Assembly (NCBI GenBank): GCA_947090765.1
Contig: OX352322.1
Coordinates: 763,501 to 827,500, forward strand
Origin: Pseudomonas sp. MM223
Lineage (GTDB): Bacteria > Pseudomonadota > Gammaproteobacteria > Pseudomonadales > Pseudomonadaceae
DNA length: 64,000 nucleotides
Direction of reading: 5' to 3'
The translations under genes were made by a program, and so were the position numbers. The number at the start of each line of letters is the position of its first letter. Within the stretch, counting starts at the first letter, position 1. Below, piece by piece: positions 36,962 to 44,519 of this stretch. Under the pieces are notes generated by a model. It was not told where the DNA came from, did not search any database, and saw only the letters and a list, made by a program, of their open reading frames with translations.

Positions 36962-37704
36962 GATCCGTTCACCTGCGTCACGGCCGCTGGCAGCGAGCCG
37001 CCGAGACCGAGGCGAATCCAACGGCCCTGGTCATGATTGAGTGTGATCAGTCGGCTTTTAACACTGGACGGGTCAACACCCGCGAGGATTGCCCAGCGGC
37101 GAATTCGTTCATCGTCGTTCTGGCTGCCGACGAAATAGAGGTCAAACGGTGTCTGGGACGCCTGCAGGCGTTTGACCTGGTCGATGCAGGGCAGGCAGTC
37201 GTCTTTGACGAAGAGTGCCATTCGCCCGTTACCTTCCAGAGCTGGGCCGCTCCCGGACCCGGCCCGGGTCGAAGGGGAGGCCGAAATCTCAATGGCATTG
37301 ATGCCCGGGAACAGACGCTGGTACGCCTCATCGTAGGCTCGCTGGTAGGCGAGCTCCCTGTCGACTCGTTGACGCTCTGCCTGAACCTGGAGCTCGGCAA
37401 ACCGGCGCCGCTCACTATCCGATCGAGCTTCGATTCCGAGTGCAGTGAGCGGGTCAAGCCCCGGCGAATACACCCCCCGAGGCCCTTGCATCACTTCTTG
37501 ATATCGCTCGTATTCCTTGGAGGTCAGGCCCCACTCCTGCGCTGCTTTATCATGAAGCTTGTCCTGCGACAGGATGCTTTCGCTGGTGAGCTGTTGAACA
37601 CTGGGGGCGCCTCCTCCTACAGCGGAAGGAAGCGGCGCGGCCTCAATGCCCGCAGCAGTAAATGCGCAGGCGCAGGCGATGGCTCGAACGATTGGTAGAT
37701 TCAT
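36946..37704 (-). CDS. ICE transfer protein, TIGR03759/PFL_4693 family
   Basis: This 252-aa exported protein has a signal to about AAGIEAAPL. EWGLTSKEYERYQEVMQGPR is the family signature. The C-terminal half is thioredoxin-like (MALFVKDDCLPCIDQVKRLQ, a CxxC). It may be a periplasmic thiol protein of the mating apparatus. Ten nt separate it from the upstream gene. Confidence 0.88.
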   Translation of the reverse strand: MNLPIVRAIACACAFTAAGIEAAPLPSAVGGGAPSVQQLTSESILSQDKLHDKAAQEWGLTSKEYERYQEVMQGPRGVYSPGLDPLTALGIEARSDSERRRFAELQVQAERQRVDRELAYQRAYDEAYQRLFPGINAIEISASPSTRAGSGSGPALEGNGRMALFVKDDCLPCIDQVKRLQASQTPFDLYFVGSQNDDERIRRWAILAGVDPSSVKSRLITLNHDQGRWIRLGLGGSLPAAVTQVNGSWRRQ

Positions 37705-37714
37705 GATGCTTTTC

Positions 37715-38414
37715 TCATGGCTGGATGCTCAGGGTTCGGGTTGTGCCGCCGGCGTCGAAGGTTGCAGTTCGTTCATCTACAGCCTTGAGTCGCCAGGTGC
37801 TGCCACTGACCACTTCGCCTGGCCGAAGCAGGTAGATCTGGCTCAGTCGCGTGCTACCGGTGGGGGCAACAGATAGAAAGCGCTCGCCGCCCCGGTATTC
37901 GAGACCGACCATCTGAAATGGTGGAGGCTCTTGCGGGATGGGCGTGGCTTTAACCGGTGCGGGCTTCGCCTTCGGTTTGGAAGTGGAGGCTTTAGGGAGC
38001 TGGTGCAGTTGCCTGGGCCTGTGGCCTGCTCATTTTCTGCACTTTGCCGTCAAGTGACTCAAGGTCGGCTTTCAGTACCAGGAGATCGCCCGCAGTCGCG
38101 GATGAGCGAGTGGCTTCAACTGCAGCTTCGTGGGCCTGCTTTGCCGTGGCTTGCACAGCATCGATCCGGCTCGAGAGTGTTTGCTGGCTAACACGGAAGT
38201 CTTCCATCGTGACCAGGGGTTTGCCTGACACAGTGTCGAGACGATCGTCGATCGCGCTCACCCTGCTCTGGAGTGCGTCGATGGAAATTTTCTCTGCTGC
38301 TCCGTTCACAGCGCGAGACAGGGTCGACAGCTGGTATTGCTGGAACGCGATGATGCCGCCCAGGATGAGCAGTCCTGCGGCGATGGGCAGATATTTTCGG
38401 ATCGGCAGTTTCAT
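37715..38414 (-). pseudogene. Bitopic ICE protein (coiled coil plus beta domain), one frameshift
   Basis: Frame 1 runs from ATG 38414: MKLPIRKYLPIAAGLLILGG, one membrane helix, then a coiled coil (ISIDALQSRVSAIDDRLDTV), ending at 37992. Frame 2 gives a Pro/Lys linker and a small domain (MVGLEYRGGERFLSVAPTGS to TRTLSIQP). Removing one base from the run at 37995-37997 joins them as ATAPAPKASTSKPKAKP in one protein of about 232 aa. The layout recalls PilP/PilN-like envelope proteins, without firm assignment. First gene of the 38.4-30.8 kb block. Confidence 0.6.
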
Positions 38415-38467
38415 GGGTGTCCTCTCGAAGCCGAGTACACCCTCGCGCATCCATGATGCTGTTTCAG

Positions 38468-38481
38468 CAGAAAATACTTAG
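38468..38481 (-). promoter_or_regulatory. Shared transfer-operon motif, copy B
   Basis: Minus-strand CTAAGTATTTTCTG lies 54 nt upstream of ATG 38414. It shares TAAGTATTT with copy A and a similar distance from the first gene. Confidence 0.35.
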
Positions 38482-38690
38482 CCCGACCGTGTGGAATTTA
38501 TTGATCGATGCCAAAGGGCCCGCCATCTGCTGGCGAGCGCCGCGACTGCAAACCCACCTTTGCAGCCCAGGTCGCTCAGGACGAGCGTGCTGGACAAACG
38601 GTTTTCTCGGCTGACGGCCAGTGAACGATTGCCACGAATGTTTAGAACCAGCCATCTGGGGGTTACACTGGATTCACTTTCCAGCAGGCA

Positions 38691-38722
38691 AAAAAAAACC
38701 GCCTTTAGGGAAGGCGGTTTTT
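38691..38722. terminator. Bidirectional terminator
   Basis: AAACCGCCTT, TAGGG, AAGGCGGTTT is a stem with A and T tracts on both sides. It stands alone between 38414 and the small gene at 39168. Apart from the direct repeat, I see no convincing gene in 38482-39139. Confidence 0.8.
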
Positions 38723-38755
38723 GTGCAATCCAGATTAGGGGGCTGAATTGCGAGT

Positions 38756-38775
38756 CCTCACAGGGACCATCAACG
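38756..38775 (+). repeat. 20-bp direct repeat, copy 1
   Basis: CCTCACAGGGACCATCAACG is repeated exactly at 39078-39097. The 302 bp between hold no supported gene. It could be a recombination scar, a remnant of an inserted cassette or a binding site. Confidence 0.6.
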
Positions 38776-39077
38776 TGCGTTCAGTTTACGTTCGTAAATT
38801 ACGATTTGCAAATGGTGGTGGTCCGATTGGGATTGCGTTTTGGCATGCGACGAACGTACCGACCGTTTTCGGTGGCCTGAAAACCGATCCGCTTTTCGGC
38901 TTGGCTGAAAGCTGACTGCTTCCGCCCATGATCGCACAATGCCAGATTTGCAGCTATTATGGCGCTGCCTGCACTCACGTTGCCCGAAGCAGGTGGCCAG
39001 TTACGCAACAGTTTCATCCCCCAGACGCGGCGTAGGAACCCGCGCCAGATGACCATCCGGGGGTTCTCAACCGGCCA

Positions 39078-39097
39078 CCTCACAGGGACCATCAACG
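39078..39097 (+). repeat. 20-bp direct repeat, copy 2
   Basis: Exact copy of CCTCACAGGGACCATCAACG, 70 nt upstream of the 32-aa gene. Confidence 0.6.
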
Positions 39098-39139
39098 GTA
39101 ACTCGAAGGCGCTATGTGTTCTGGAAAAAGCGCTGGAGG

Positions 39140-39167
39140 TTCGGCCTTACCTACTTAGGAGGCCGAA
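39140..39167 (+). promoter_or_regulatory. Hairpin holding the Shine-Dalgarno of the 32-aa gene
   Basis: TTCGGCC (39140-39146) pairs perfectly with GGCCGAA (39161-39167) directly before the ATG. The loop contains TTAGGA, so TAGGAGG is half in the stem. Translation could depend on opening this stem. Confidence 0.5.
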
Positions 39168-39266
39168 ATGTCTAAATTTGGACGTTTGTGGGACCTCGTT
39201 TGGAATGGTTACAGAGCTTTCAAGCTGTACGAGTTCCTGCGGGACCATTATGAAGACTGGTTCTAA
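39168..39266 (+). CDS. Small 32-aa protein with strong ribosome site
   Basis: ATG 39168 opens a 33-codon frame (MSKFGRLWDLVWNGYRAF to HYEDWF). It is preceded by TAGGAGG at ideal spacing and followed 6 nt later by a strong terminator, so it has the layout of a real gene. The peptide is aromatic-rich and amphipathic, with a basic N-terminal half and acidic end. It does not look like a classic membrane toxin. No family recognised. Confidence 0.55.
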   Translation: MSKFGRLWDLVWNGYRAFKLYEFLRDHYEDWF

Positions 39267-39271
39267 TTAAT

Positions 39272-39311
39272 GGGGAAGCCCCGTTCTGGTTCGCCAGGGC
39301 GGGGCTTTTTG
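39272..39311 (+). terminator. Terminator of the 32-aa gene
   Basis: AAGCCCCG, a 20-nt loop and CGGGGCTT are followed by T5, just after the stop at 39266. Confidence 0.8.
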
Positions 39312-39350
39312 CATTAAGACAGAGCATGGCCAATGCCTGGCGCGCCACCC

Positions 39351-39581
39351 TCATCTGCAGTAAACCCGCCATAGCTGATCTAACCGGGTCGTAAACGACT
39401 GACTCAGCAGTTCCCGACGCATACCCCACTCAGGGCTTCTTGGAACGTTGGCAGATCTCAGTGTGCCTTTGCCGTACCGCTGGTTTATGCCATCCATTAC
39501 CGACATCAGGCGATCGCAGGCAACTGGTTGCGTTGCCGCGAAGAGATCGTCAGTGAACTCACCCGGTTGCCGTAGCAAGGA
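39351..39581 (-). pseudogene. C-terminal fragment of a UmuC/RulB-type DNA polymerase V
   Basis: About 76 codons match the C-terminus of UmuC-like proteins: RQPGEFTDDLFAATQPVACD, NQRYGKGTLRSANVP, EWGMRRELLSQSFTTRLDQL, then the stop. Upstream of about 39581 the similarity ends abruptly, so the other 350 residues are gone. rulB in Pseudomonas plasmids is a known insertion target for mobile elements; this is probably a scar. The stretch 39582-39829 holds no gene that I see. Confidence 0.75.
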
Positions 39582-39829
39582 GATATCGCGGTAATGCCCA
39601 AGCCCAGCCCTCGCTCTCCGCCGAAGTAGAGGGATAAGCCTTAGCCCGTTATAAGACTTGATAATCAATTGTGGCTGAAATAGGCTTAGGACCGGGCCAC
39701 TTGCTGCCTGCCCCCTCCGCCGAATTGGCATGGTGAAAGCAAGGTTTTACCCCCTAATGGTGATTCTCACCGGCAGGTCGCAAAGGAGGGTCCGACACGC
39801 GATGCGAGCCGGTATATTGAGAACACATC

Positions 39830-40285
39830 ATGACCAAGATTGAAGCGCTGAAGTCACAGGCCAAGCGCCTGCGCACCCACCTAGCAGCAAATAACGTTCC
39901 TCTCAGCCATAGCCAGGTTCTCGAAGCGGTTGCTGTCATGCATGGACATCGAGATTGGAACACGGCTTCAGCGGCCGAAAAAGAACATTCCGCGCTCCTG
40001 AAAGATCCCCAACATCTTAATTTGTCATTAGAAGCCATTTTGAATGGAGGCATGCAGCCTGGTGCAGACCTTGGGCCAGCCGAAGTGCAGAGGGAAGGCA
40101 CTTACAGGCGCGGCTACCATCACTGTGCTGCTGTGATCATGCATGCGATGCGAGGGCCCGCGCCGATTACGGCTGCCATGTTGAAGGGCTGGATCGAGGG
40201 GGCGGGTAAGGAGTGGAGACATGATAAGCCTCTGGACCGTATGATCATCGCGCCCGCCTTTGTGGCTGCGAACGCAGAAGATTAG
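39830..40285 (+). CDS. Protein with the N-terminal domain of 'glyoxalase superfamily' annotations
   Basis: This 151-aa protein begins MTKIEALKSQAKRLRTHLAA, followed by PLSHSQVLEAVAVMHGHRDW and NTASA. This domain is often annotated 'glyoxalase superfamily protein' on mobile elements but has no glyoxalase metal site. The C-terminal half is unrecognised. It stands alone, about 100 nt left of the transposon. Confidence 0.6.
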   Translation: MTKIEALKSQAKRLRTHLAANNVPLSHSQVLEAVAVMHGHRDWNTASAAEKEHSALLKDPQHLNLSLEAILNGGMQPGADLGPAEVQREGTYRRGYHHCAAVIMHAMRGPAPITAAMLKGWIEGAGKEWRHDKPLDRMIIAPAFVAANAED

Positions 40286-40385
40286 ATGCTATCTAAGTGT
40301 TTTGAAGCGGAAGTAAAGGCATGCGTGGCCTCTAATTAGCGGGGGCTGAGTGTTCTTCCTCATACTAAAACCTTCACCAATTATT

Positions 40386-40390
40386 ATAAG
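40386..40390 (+). repeat. Target duplication ATAAG, left copy
   Basis: ATAAG immediately precedes the outer left IR. The same five bases follow the outer right IR at 60798-60802, the 5-bp duplication expected of the Tn3 family. Confidence 0.9.
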
Positions 40391-40425
40391 GGGGATGTAA
40401 GCCGGAACCCCAGAAATTTCCGTCA
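40391..40425 (+). repeat. Outer left inverted repeat (IRL)
   Basis: It begins GGGGATGTAAGCCGGAACCC and continues CAGAAATTTCCGTCA. It differs from the right ends (GGGGTTGTACGCCGGAATCC...) at about three positions. GGGG at the tip is typical of the Tn3 family. Confidence 0.88.
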
Positions 40426-40557
40426 CCCTAGTTGGGTGGGCTCAACACTCGTGTCACCAGCTACCTTCTGGAGAATCGAGCTCGGCCATCCCTCCCTGGA
40501 CGGGCATCGCTCGACGATGTTCAACGGCTCCCTCACGGGGCCGTCGTTTTGTGGGGG

Positions 40558-41837
40558 CTATTCCATCCACAAGTCGTCGAGGTTCTTGAAGTTCCAGAGC
40601 GTCGGGTCTTCGGGGCCAGTGATACTGTCCTTGCAACTCGTGGCCGCCAGGTCGATGGTCTGCATCGGGATCGGCTCTCTCGAGCGTAGCGAGAAGAACA
40701 CGCGAACCTTGGGAGTCAGCAGTGATTCCATTCCCGGCTCAACGACAACGGCCAGACGCTGAGAGGACAGGCGAACCAAGGAGCCGACGGGGTAGATGCC
40801 CACGGCCTTGACGAAGGCGTGGAAGATGCGTTTGTCGAAATGGCCCTCCCACTTGGCCATCTGCCGCATCGCCGCGGACGGGTCCCACGGCTTTTTGTAG
40901 GCTCGCTCCGACGTCACGGCATCATAGACGTCGCAGATTGCGCCCATGCGGGCCAGGAGTGAAATGGCGTCACCGGCCAAGCGATCCGGGTAGCCGGTTC
41001 CGTCGATCTTCTCGTGATGGTGCAGGGCAATGTCCACCACCCCGGGCTCGGCCCCGCCTGCGCGCAGCATCTTTGCGCCCTCCACAGGGTGGCGCTTCAT
41101 GATGGCGAACTCGGCATCGGTGAGCTTGCCTGGTTTGTTAAGCACTTCCAGCGGCATCGCGGCCTTGCCTAGGTCGTGCATCAGTCCGCCGATGCCAGCC
41201 AGGCGCGTTTGCTCCTCGTCTAGATCGAGATGCCGGGCCAGCGATAGCATCAGGGCGCAGACGGCAACCGAGTGCAGGTAGGTGTAATCGTCGTGCGTTT
41301 TGATGCGTGCGACGCTGATGAGGGCATGAGGTTGGCGCAGCACCGAGGCAGCGATTTCTCCGACCAGCGGCAACGTCGTGCTTGGGTCGACGGCCTTGCC
41401 AAGCCGGGCTTCCTGGAACATGTCCATGACTTGGGACTTGGCCGCAAGACAGAGTTTCCGTGCATAACACATTTCGCTCTCCATTGAGGTTGCGCCGTCA
41501 CTTTTCTTGCTTAGTGGACTAGACGGCAGAGATTGCTCCTCCGACAATTCTCTGGGCTCTGGGCTCTGGGCTCTGGGCTCTGGGCTCTGGGCTCTGGGCT
41601 CTCTGGGCTCTCTGGGCTCTCTGGGCTCTCTGGGCTCTCTGGGCTCTCTGGGTCGACTTGGCTTTTGGCCAAGTCGACCCAGACCTCCCCGACGCCACAT
41701 TCTCGAATGGCAGAGAGATCCTGAGGCTCGGTCAGCAGGAAGCTGCCGCGCCAGAATGGGTGTCGAACCCAAGAGCCGGCGAGCTTGTGGATGTACATGC
41801 CGAGACGAAGCTCGGATACGGGAATGCGTTTTACCAA
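40558..41837 (-). pseudogene. HD-GYP c-di-GMP phosphodiesterase, split by heptanucleotide repeats
   Basis: From a TTG at 41837 (AAGGA upstream) a DUF3391-type N-terminus is read (VKRIPVSELRLGMYIHKLAG). The frame then runs into the repeat tract and stops at 41511. The HD-GYP domain lies in the next frame: HSVAVCALMLSLARHLDLDE, MHDLGKAAMP, ALHHHEKIDGTGYPDRLAGD (HD-GYP signature), ending at 40558. One more 7-bp repeat (or two fewer) would join both into about 425 aa. The predicted enzyme degrades cyclic di-GMP. It is a passenger between the outer and an inner IR. Confidence 0.85.
41554..41649. repeat. Tandem repeats: 6 x 7 bp and 6 x 9 bp inside the HD-GYP gene
   Basis: Six GGGCTCT units (41554-41595) are followed by six GGGCTCTCT units (41596-41649). 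On the coding strand the 9-mers keep the frame and encode PES repeats. Each 7-mer shifts the frame by one; three encode EPRAQSP. The present count of six leaves the HD-GYP domain out of frame. Confidence 0.95.
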
Positions 41838-41932
41838 CTTATTTTCCTTTCTGAGTTGGGTGGTTAGGCGTGCGCCGAGGCTGGCACCCAGCGGTAGAGC
41901 GGAGGTAAGGTCACGCCAAGATTCTTGGATCA

Positions 41933-41958
41933 GCCGGAACCGCCGAAATTTCCGTCAG
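41933..41958 (+). repeat. Degenerate internal copy of the transposon IR
   Basis: GCCGGAACCGCCGAAATTTC followed by CGTCAG matches the inner 26 bp of IRL with few changes; the outer tip (GGGG) is lost. It marks the original end of the Tn unit before the HD-GYP gene was captured. Confidence 0.65.
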
Positions 41959-42335
41959 CCGATCAACATGGCTTTGTCTCGCGCTCGGTCGATGCGTTCC
42001 TGCATCGCCTGCATGACTTCTTCGTGGGTGTACGACTTGGCGTTGGGGTCGTCGGCCTCTCGGAGAGCTTCCTCGACCTCGCGGGTCATCCGCGCATATT
42101 CTTCCGGCCACAGCGCTTGCTCCATGCGCAGCGACGCCTGCCCAAGCAGGTGCAGCAGGCCGAACAGCCGCATGTCATTGGTGGCGACGACGTGCTCTCG
42201 AATCCGCTCCTGGATCACCTCGCAGGCCCGATGCGCCTCTGGCGTCGCCGTGCCCTCGTAGCCGGCTGGGAGTTCTGCTTCTTCAGCGATTCGCGCCCAA
42301 GCGATAGCCAGCGCCTCGATGGTGGACAGGTTCAT
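41955..42335 (-). CDS. Hypothetical transposon passenger
   Basis: This 126-aa helical, acidic protein starts at ATG 42335 (MNLSTIEALAIAWARIAEEA), with a 4-nt overlap with the gene upstream. It contains FGLLHLLGQASLRMEQALWP and ends in the degenerate IR. Unknown function, linked to the next genes as an operon. Confidence 0.6.
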   Translation of the reverse strand: MNLSTIEALAIAWARIAEEAELPAGYEGTATPEAHRACEVIQERIREHVVATNDMRLFGLLHLLGQASLRMEQALWPEEYARMTREVEEALREADDPNAKSYTHEEVMQAMQERIDRARDKAMLIG

Positions 42336-42658
42336 TTGCTCATCCACTTGCGCAGCAGACGCTTTTTCAGGGAGGCGCGCTCTTGCGGATTGCGTCCCTT
42401 GTGGTTGGCAATGCGATCCGCCGTGGCGGCCTGGCGCTTGATGGGCCAGTAGGAGCGGCCATCCTTACCCATCGACCAGACGTTGCTGACCTGGTTTTCC
42501 AGTAGAGGCAGATGGGCGCATAGAGCTTCCGGCGACGCGCTGGCCAGCGCGGTGCGCTCGTGGGTTCGCCAGCGCTGATGCCAGAGTTTCTTGTCCTCGC
42601 GCTCGCTACGGCAGGTCGTGTGCCCAACGATGGGCGTTTTGCGGCGGCTGCGGCTCAT
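42332..42658 (-). CDS. Hypothetical basic transposon passenger
   Basis: This 108-aa, Arg/Lys-rich protein (MSRSRRKTPIVGHTTCRSER; NPQERASLKKRLLRKWMSK) may bind nucleic acid. It overlaps the downstream passenger gene (ATGA). No family recognised. Confidence 0.6.
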   Translation of the reverse strand: MSRSRRKTPIVGHTTCRSEREDKKLWHQRWRTHERTALASASPEALCAHLPLLENQVSNVWSMGKDGRSYWPIKRQAATADRIANHKGRNPQERASLKKRLLRKWMSK

Positions 42659-42681
42659 GATGTGGTTGTCTCCAAGAACAT

Positions 42682-43017
42682 TCAGGACAGGCTTTCTGGG
42701 TAGAGCGCCGTCAACCGGGACAGGGTTTCTTGCACTTGTTCCAGCGAGGTCATCAGATGATCAACCTGATCCTGAAGATCCACGGCGAGATCAAATAGCT
42801 CAGCCACTCGGCTGCGTGATCCCTCGTTGAACGCGGCCATTGCCAGTTGATGCAGCTTCAACAGGTCGGTGCGCAGTTGCGGAGGTGCGCCGTCTGCGCT
42901 GTCATTCAAATCGCCGCGCAGCACGTCCACGGCATCGACTGCACGCAGCAGTGCCGTGGTATCGAAATTCTCGGGAGTCAGTTCGTCCCATTCGTCGTCG
43001 GTGATGCGGGCTGCCAT
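42682..43017 (-). CDS. Hypothetical transposon passenger, acidic and helical
   Basis: This 111-aa protein starts at ATG 43017 (MAARITDDEWDELTPENFDT). Its C-terminal helices (VAELFDLAVDLQDQVDHLMT) suggest a coiled coil. It lies 14 nt after the antitoxin gene and may share its transcript. An in-frame extension to 43119 overlaps the antitoxin gene and is less likely. Confidence 0.6.
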   Translation of the reverse strand: MAARITDDEWDELTPENFDTTALLRAVDAVDVLRGDLNDSADGAPPQLRTDLLKLHQLAMAAFNEGSRSRVAELFDLAVDLQDQVDHLMTSLEQVQETLSRLTALYPESLS

Positions 43018-43031
43018 CAGGAGGGCTCCGA

Positions 43032-43367
43032 TTAAGCGGTTGCGAGCGTTAGATGCCCGATCGGCTCGGCTGCTGGCCGTACCTTGATTTCGATGTCGTA
43101 GCCGAGGCGATTCAGACAATCCATCAGCTTGCGTTCGGATAGATTGGTGAAGTCGCCGCGCATCATGCCCGACACCTTCGGTTGCGGGATGCCCATGCGT
43201 TTGGCCGCCGCTTGTTGAGTCAGCCCAAGGGCGCGCATGGCCCTCCTGATCTCGACCACCAGGCCGGTCTTGATCTTGAGCTTTTCAGCGTCAGGCAGTC
43301 CAAGGTCGGCAAAGACGTTGCCCGAGCTGCGCTGAACCTCGACGCCTTCAATGATTCGTTTTTGCAT
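43032..43367 (-). CDS. XRE-family antitoxin of the Tn3 toxin-antitoxin pair
   Basis: This 111-aa protein has a C-terminal helix-turn-helix (LGLTQQAAAKRMGIPQPKVS) followed by LSERKLMDCLNRLGYDIEIK, as in the HTH_37 (HigA-like) antitoxins. It overlaps the toxin gene by 20 nt, toxin first. Gp49/HTH_37 pairs next to tnpR are a known feature of several Tn3-family transposons. Confidence 0.85.
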   Translation of the reverse strand: MQKRIIEGVEVQRSSGNVFADLGLPDAEKLKIKTGLVVEIRRAMRALGLTQQAAAKRMGIPQPKVSGMMRGDFTNLSERKLMDCLNRLGYDIEIKVRPAAEPIGHLTLATA

Positions 43368-43725
43368 TTCGTAGCTCCTGTGCCAATACCTCGGCCACCT
43401 TCAGCCGAGCGCGGATGATGTCCATGTCGGCCTTTGGCGTGGCGATTCCGCTCTTGCTCTTCTTCTGGAAGCAGTGCAGGACGAACACCGCTTCCGCAAA
43501 CTTGACCGTGTATACCGCTCGATAGGTGCCGCCGGCATCGTCTTCGACGACCTCCAGCACGCCGGCACCACCGAACCCCTTGAGCACCTTTGCTGCGTCA
43601 TCCTGATCGCCTATCTGCGCCAACGAGAGCGCGTAACCGAAACGGCGACGCACGTCGGACGGCAACGCCATCAAATCCTTGTGGCTGCTCGCGATCCATT
43701 CGAGCGGTTTTTCTTTGTTTGTCAT
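43348..43725 (-). CDS. Gp49-like (HigB/RelE superfamily) toxin
   Basis: This 125-aa toxin has KPLEWIASSHKDLMALPSDV, DDAGGTYRAVYTVKFAEAVF and VLHCFQKKSKSGIATPK, the phage Gp49-like domain. Members cleave mRNA on ribosomes. It is translated just before its antitoxin, close to tnpR, with a shared intergenic region of about 190 nt that probably also holds res. Confidence 0.85.
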   Translation of the reverse strand: MTNKEKPLEWIASSHKDLMALPSDVRRRFGYALSLAQIGDQDDAAKVLKGFGGAGVLEVVEDDAGGTYRAVYTVKFAEAVFVLHCFQKKSKSGIATPKADMDIIRARLKVAEVLAQELRNAKTNH

Positions 43726-43780
43726 GACGGAATTTTATACCTGTTCAGGTAATGATGTAAACGCGGCAACCTCAAGGAGG

Positions 43781-43806
43781 TGTCGTAAAACATTTGTTTT
43801 GCGACA
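43781..43806. other. Candidate resolution (res) subsite
   Basis: TGTCGTAAAAC, ATTT, GTTTTGCGACA is a near-perfect 26-bp inverted repeat between the toxin and tnpR genes, where res is expected. The other subsites are not obvious to me. Confidence 0.45.
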
Positions 43807-43916
43807 GGCTGTCAGCCGCCGCTGTGCTACCTGTGCAACACCCCCTCAAAAATGTACGGAAAACTCTATCGCTATTCACTATTATGCGGAAACCTGTTTT
43901 TGATGGTTATCCGCCT

Positions 43917-44519
43917 ATGTTGGTTGGCTACATGCGCGTGTCGTCGGACTCCGACCGCCAGAGCACGGACTTGCAGCGCGACGCGCTGCTCGCCGCCGGC
44001 GTCGATCCGCGTCACCTGTTTGAGGATCGTGCCTCTGGCGCGAAGGATGACCGTGCCGGCTTGGCGCGGGCGCTTGAGTTCGTTCGAGCCGGCGATGTGC
44101 TGGTGGTGTGGAAACTCGACCGGCTCGGTCGCTCGCTGTCGCACCTGCTCGCCATTGTGACTTCGCTCAAGGACAAGCGGGTGGCGTTCCGCTCGCTGAC
44201 AGAGAACCTGGACACTACGACGCCCTCGGGCGAATTCCTGTTCCAGGTGTTCGGTGCGCTCGCGCAGTACGAGCGCGCCTTGATTCAGGAGCGCGTCGTC
44301 GCGGGCTTGGCCGCCGCACGCAAACGCGGCCGGATCGGCGGCCGGCCGCAGGCGATCACTGGTGAGAAGCTGGACGCCATCGTCGCCGCGCTCGATGGCG
44401 GCATGTCTAAGGCGGCGGTGTGCCGCAACTTCAATGTCAAGCGCACTACGTTGATCGAAACATTGACGCGAGCAGGTTGGCGTGGTGCGGGAAGGACGGT
44501 CGATGAGCAACAAGAATAA
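43917..44519 (+). CDS. tnpR: Serine resolvase TnpR
   Basis: This 200-aa serine recombinase starts at ATG 43917. MLVGYMRVSSDSDRQSTDLQ holds the catalytic Ser. LVVWKLDRLGRSLSHLL follows, as does SGEFLFQVFGALAQYERALI and a C-terminal helix-turn-helix (MSKAAVCRNFNVKRTTLIET). It resolves cointegrates at res. The end overlaps tnpA by 17 nt. Confidence 0.93.
   Translation: MLVGYMRVSSDSDRQSTDLQRDALLAAGVDPRHLFEDRASGAKDDRAGLARALEFVRAGDVLVVWKLDRLGRSLSHLLAIVTSLKDKRVAFRSLTENLDTTTPSGEFLFQVFGALAQYERALIQERVVAGLAAARKRGRIGGRPQAITGEKLDAIVAALDGGMSKAAVCRNFNVKRTTLIETLTRAGWRGAGRTVDEQQE

Noticed and set aside
38799..39095. 98-aa minus-strand frame in the repeat region
   Set aside because: No ribosome site, composition like random translation, and it overlaps the direct repeat.
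38959..39270. 103-aa plus-strand frame overlapping the 32-aa gene
   Set aside because: No ribosome site, and the strong site at 39153-39160 clearly serves the other frame.
41554..41649. Possible CRISPR array
   Set aside because: The units are contiguous 7- and 9-bp repeats without spacers, inside a coding sequence.
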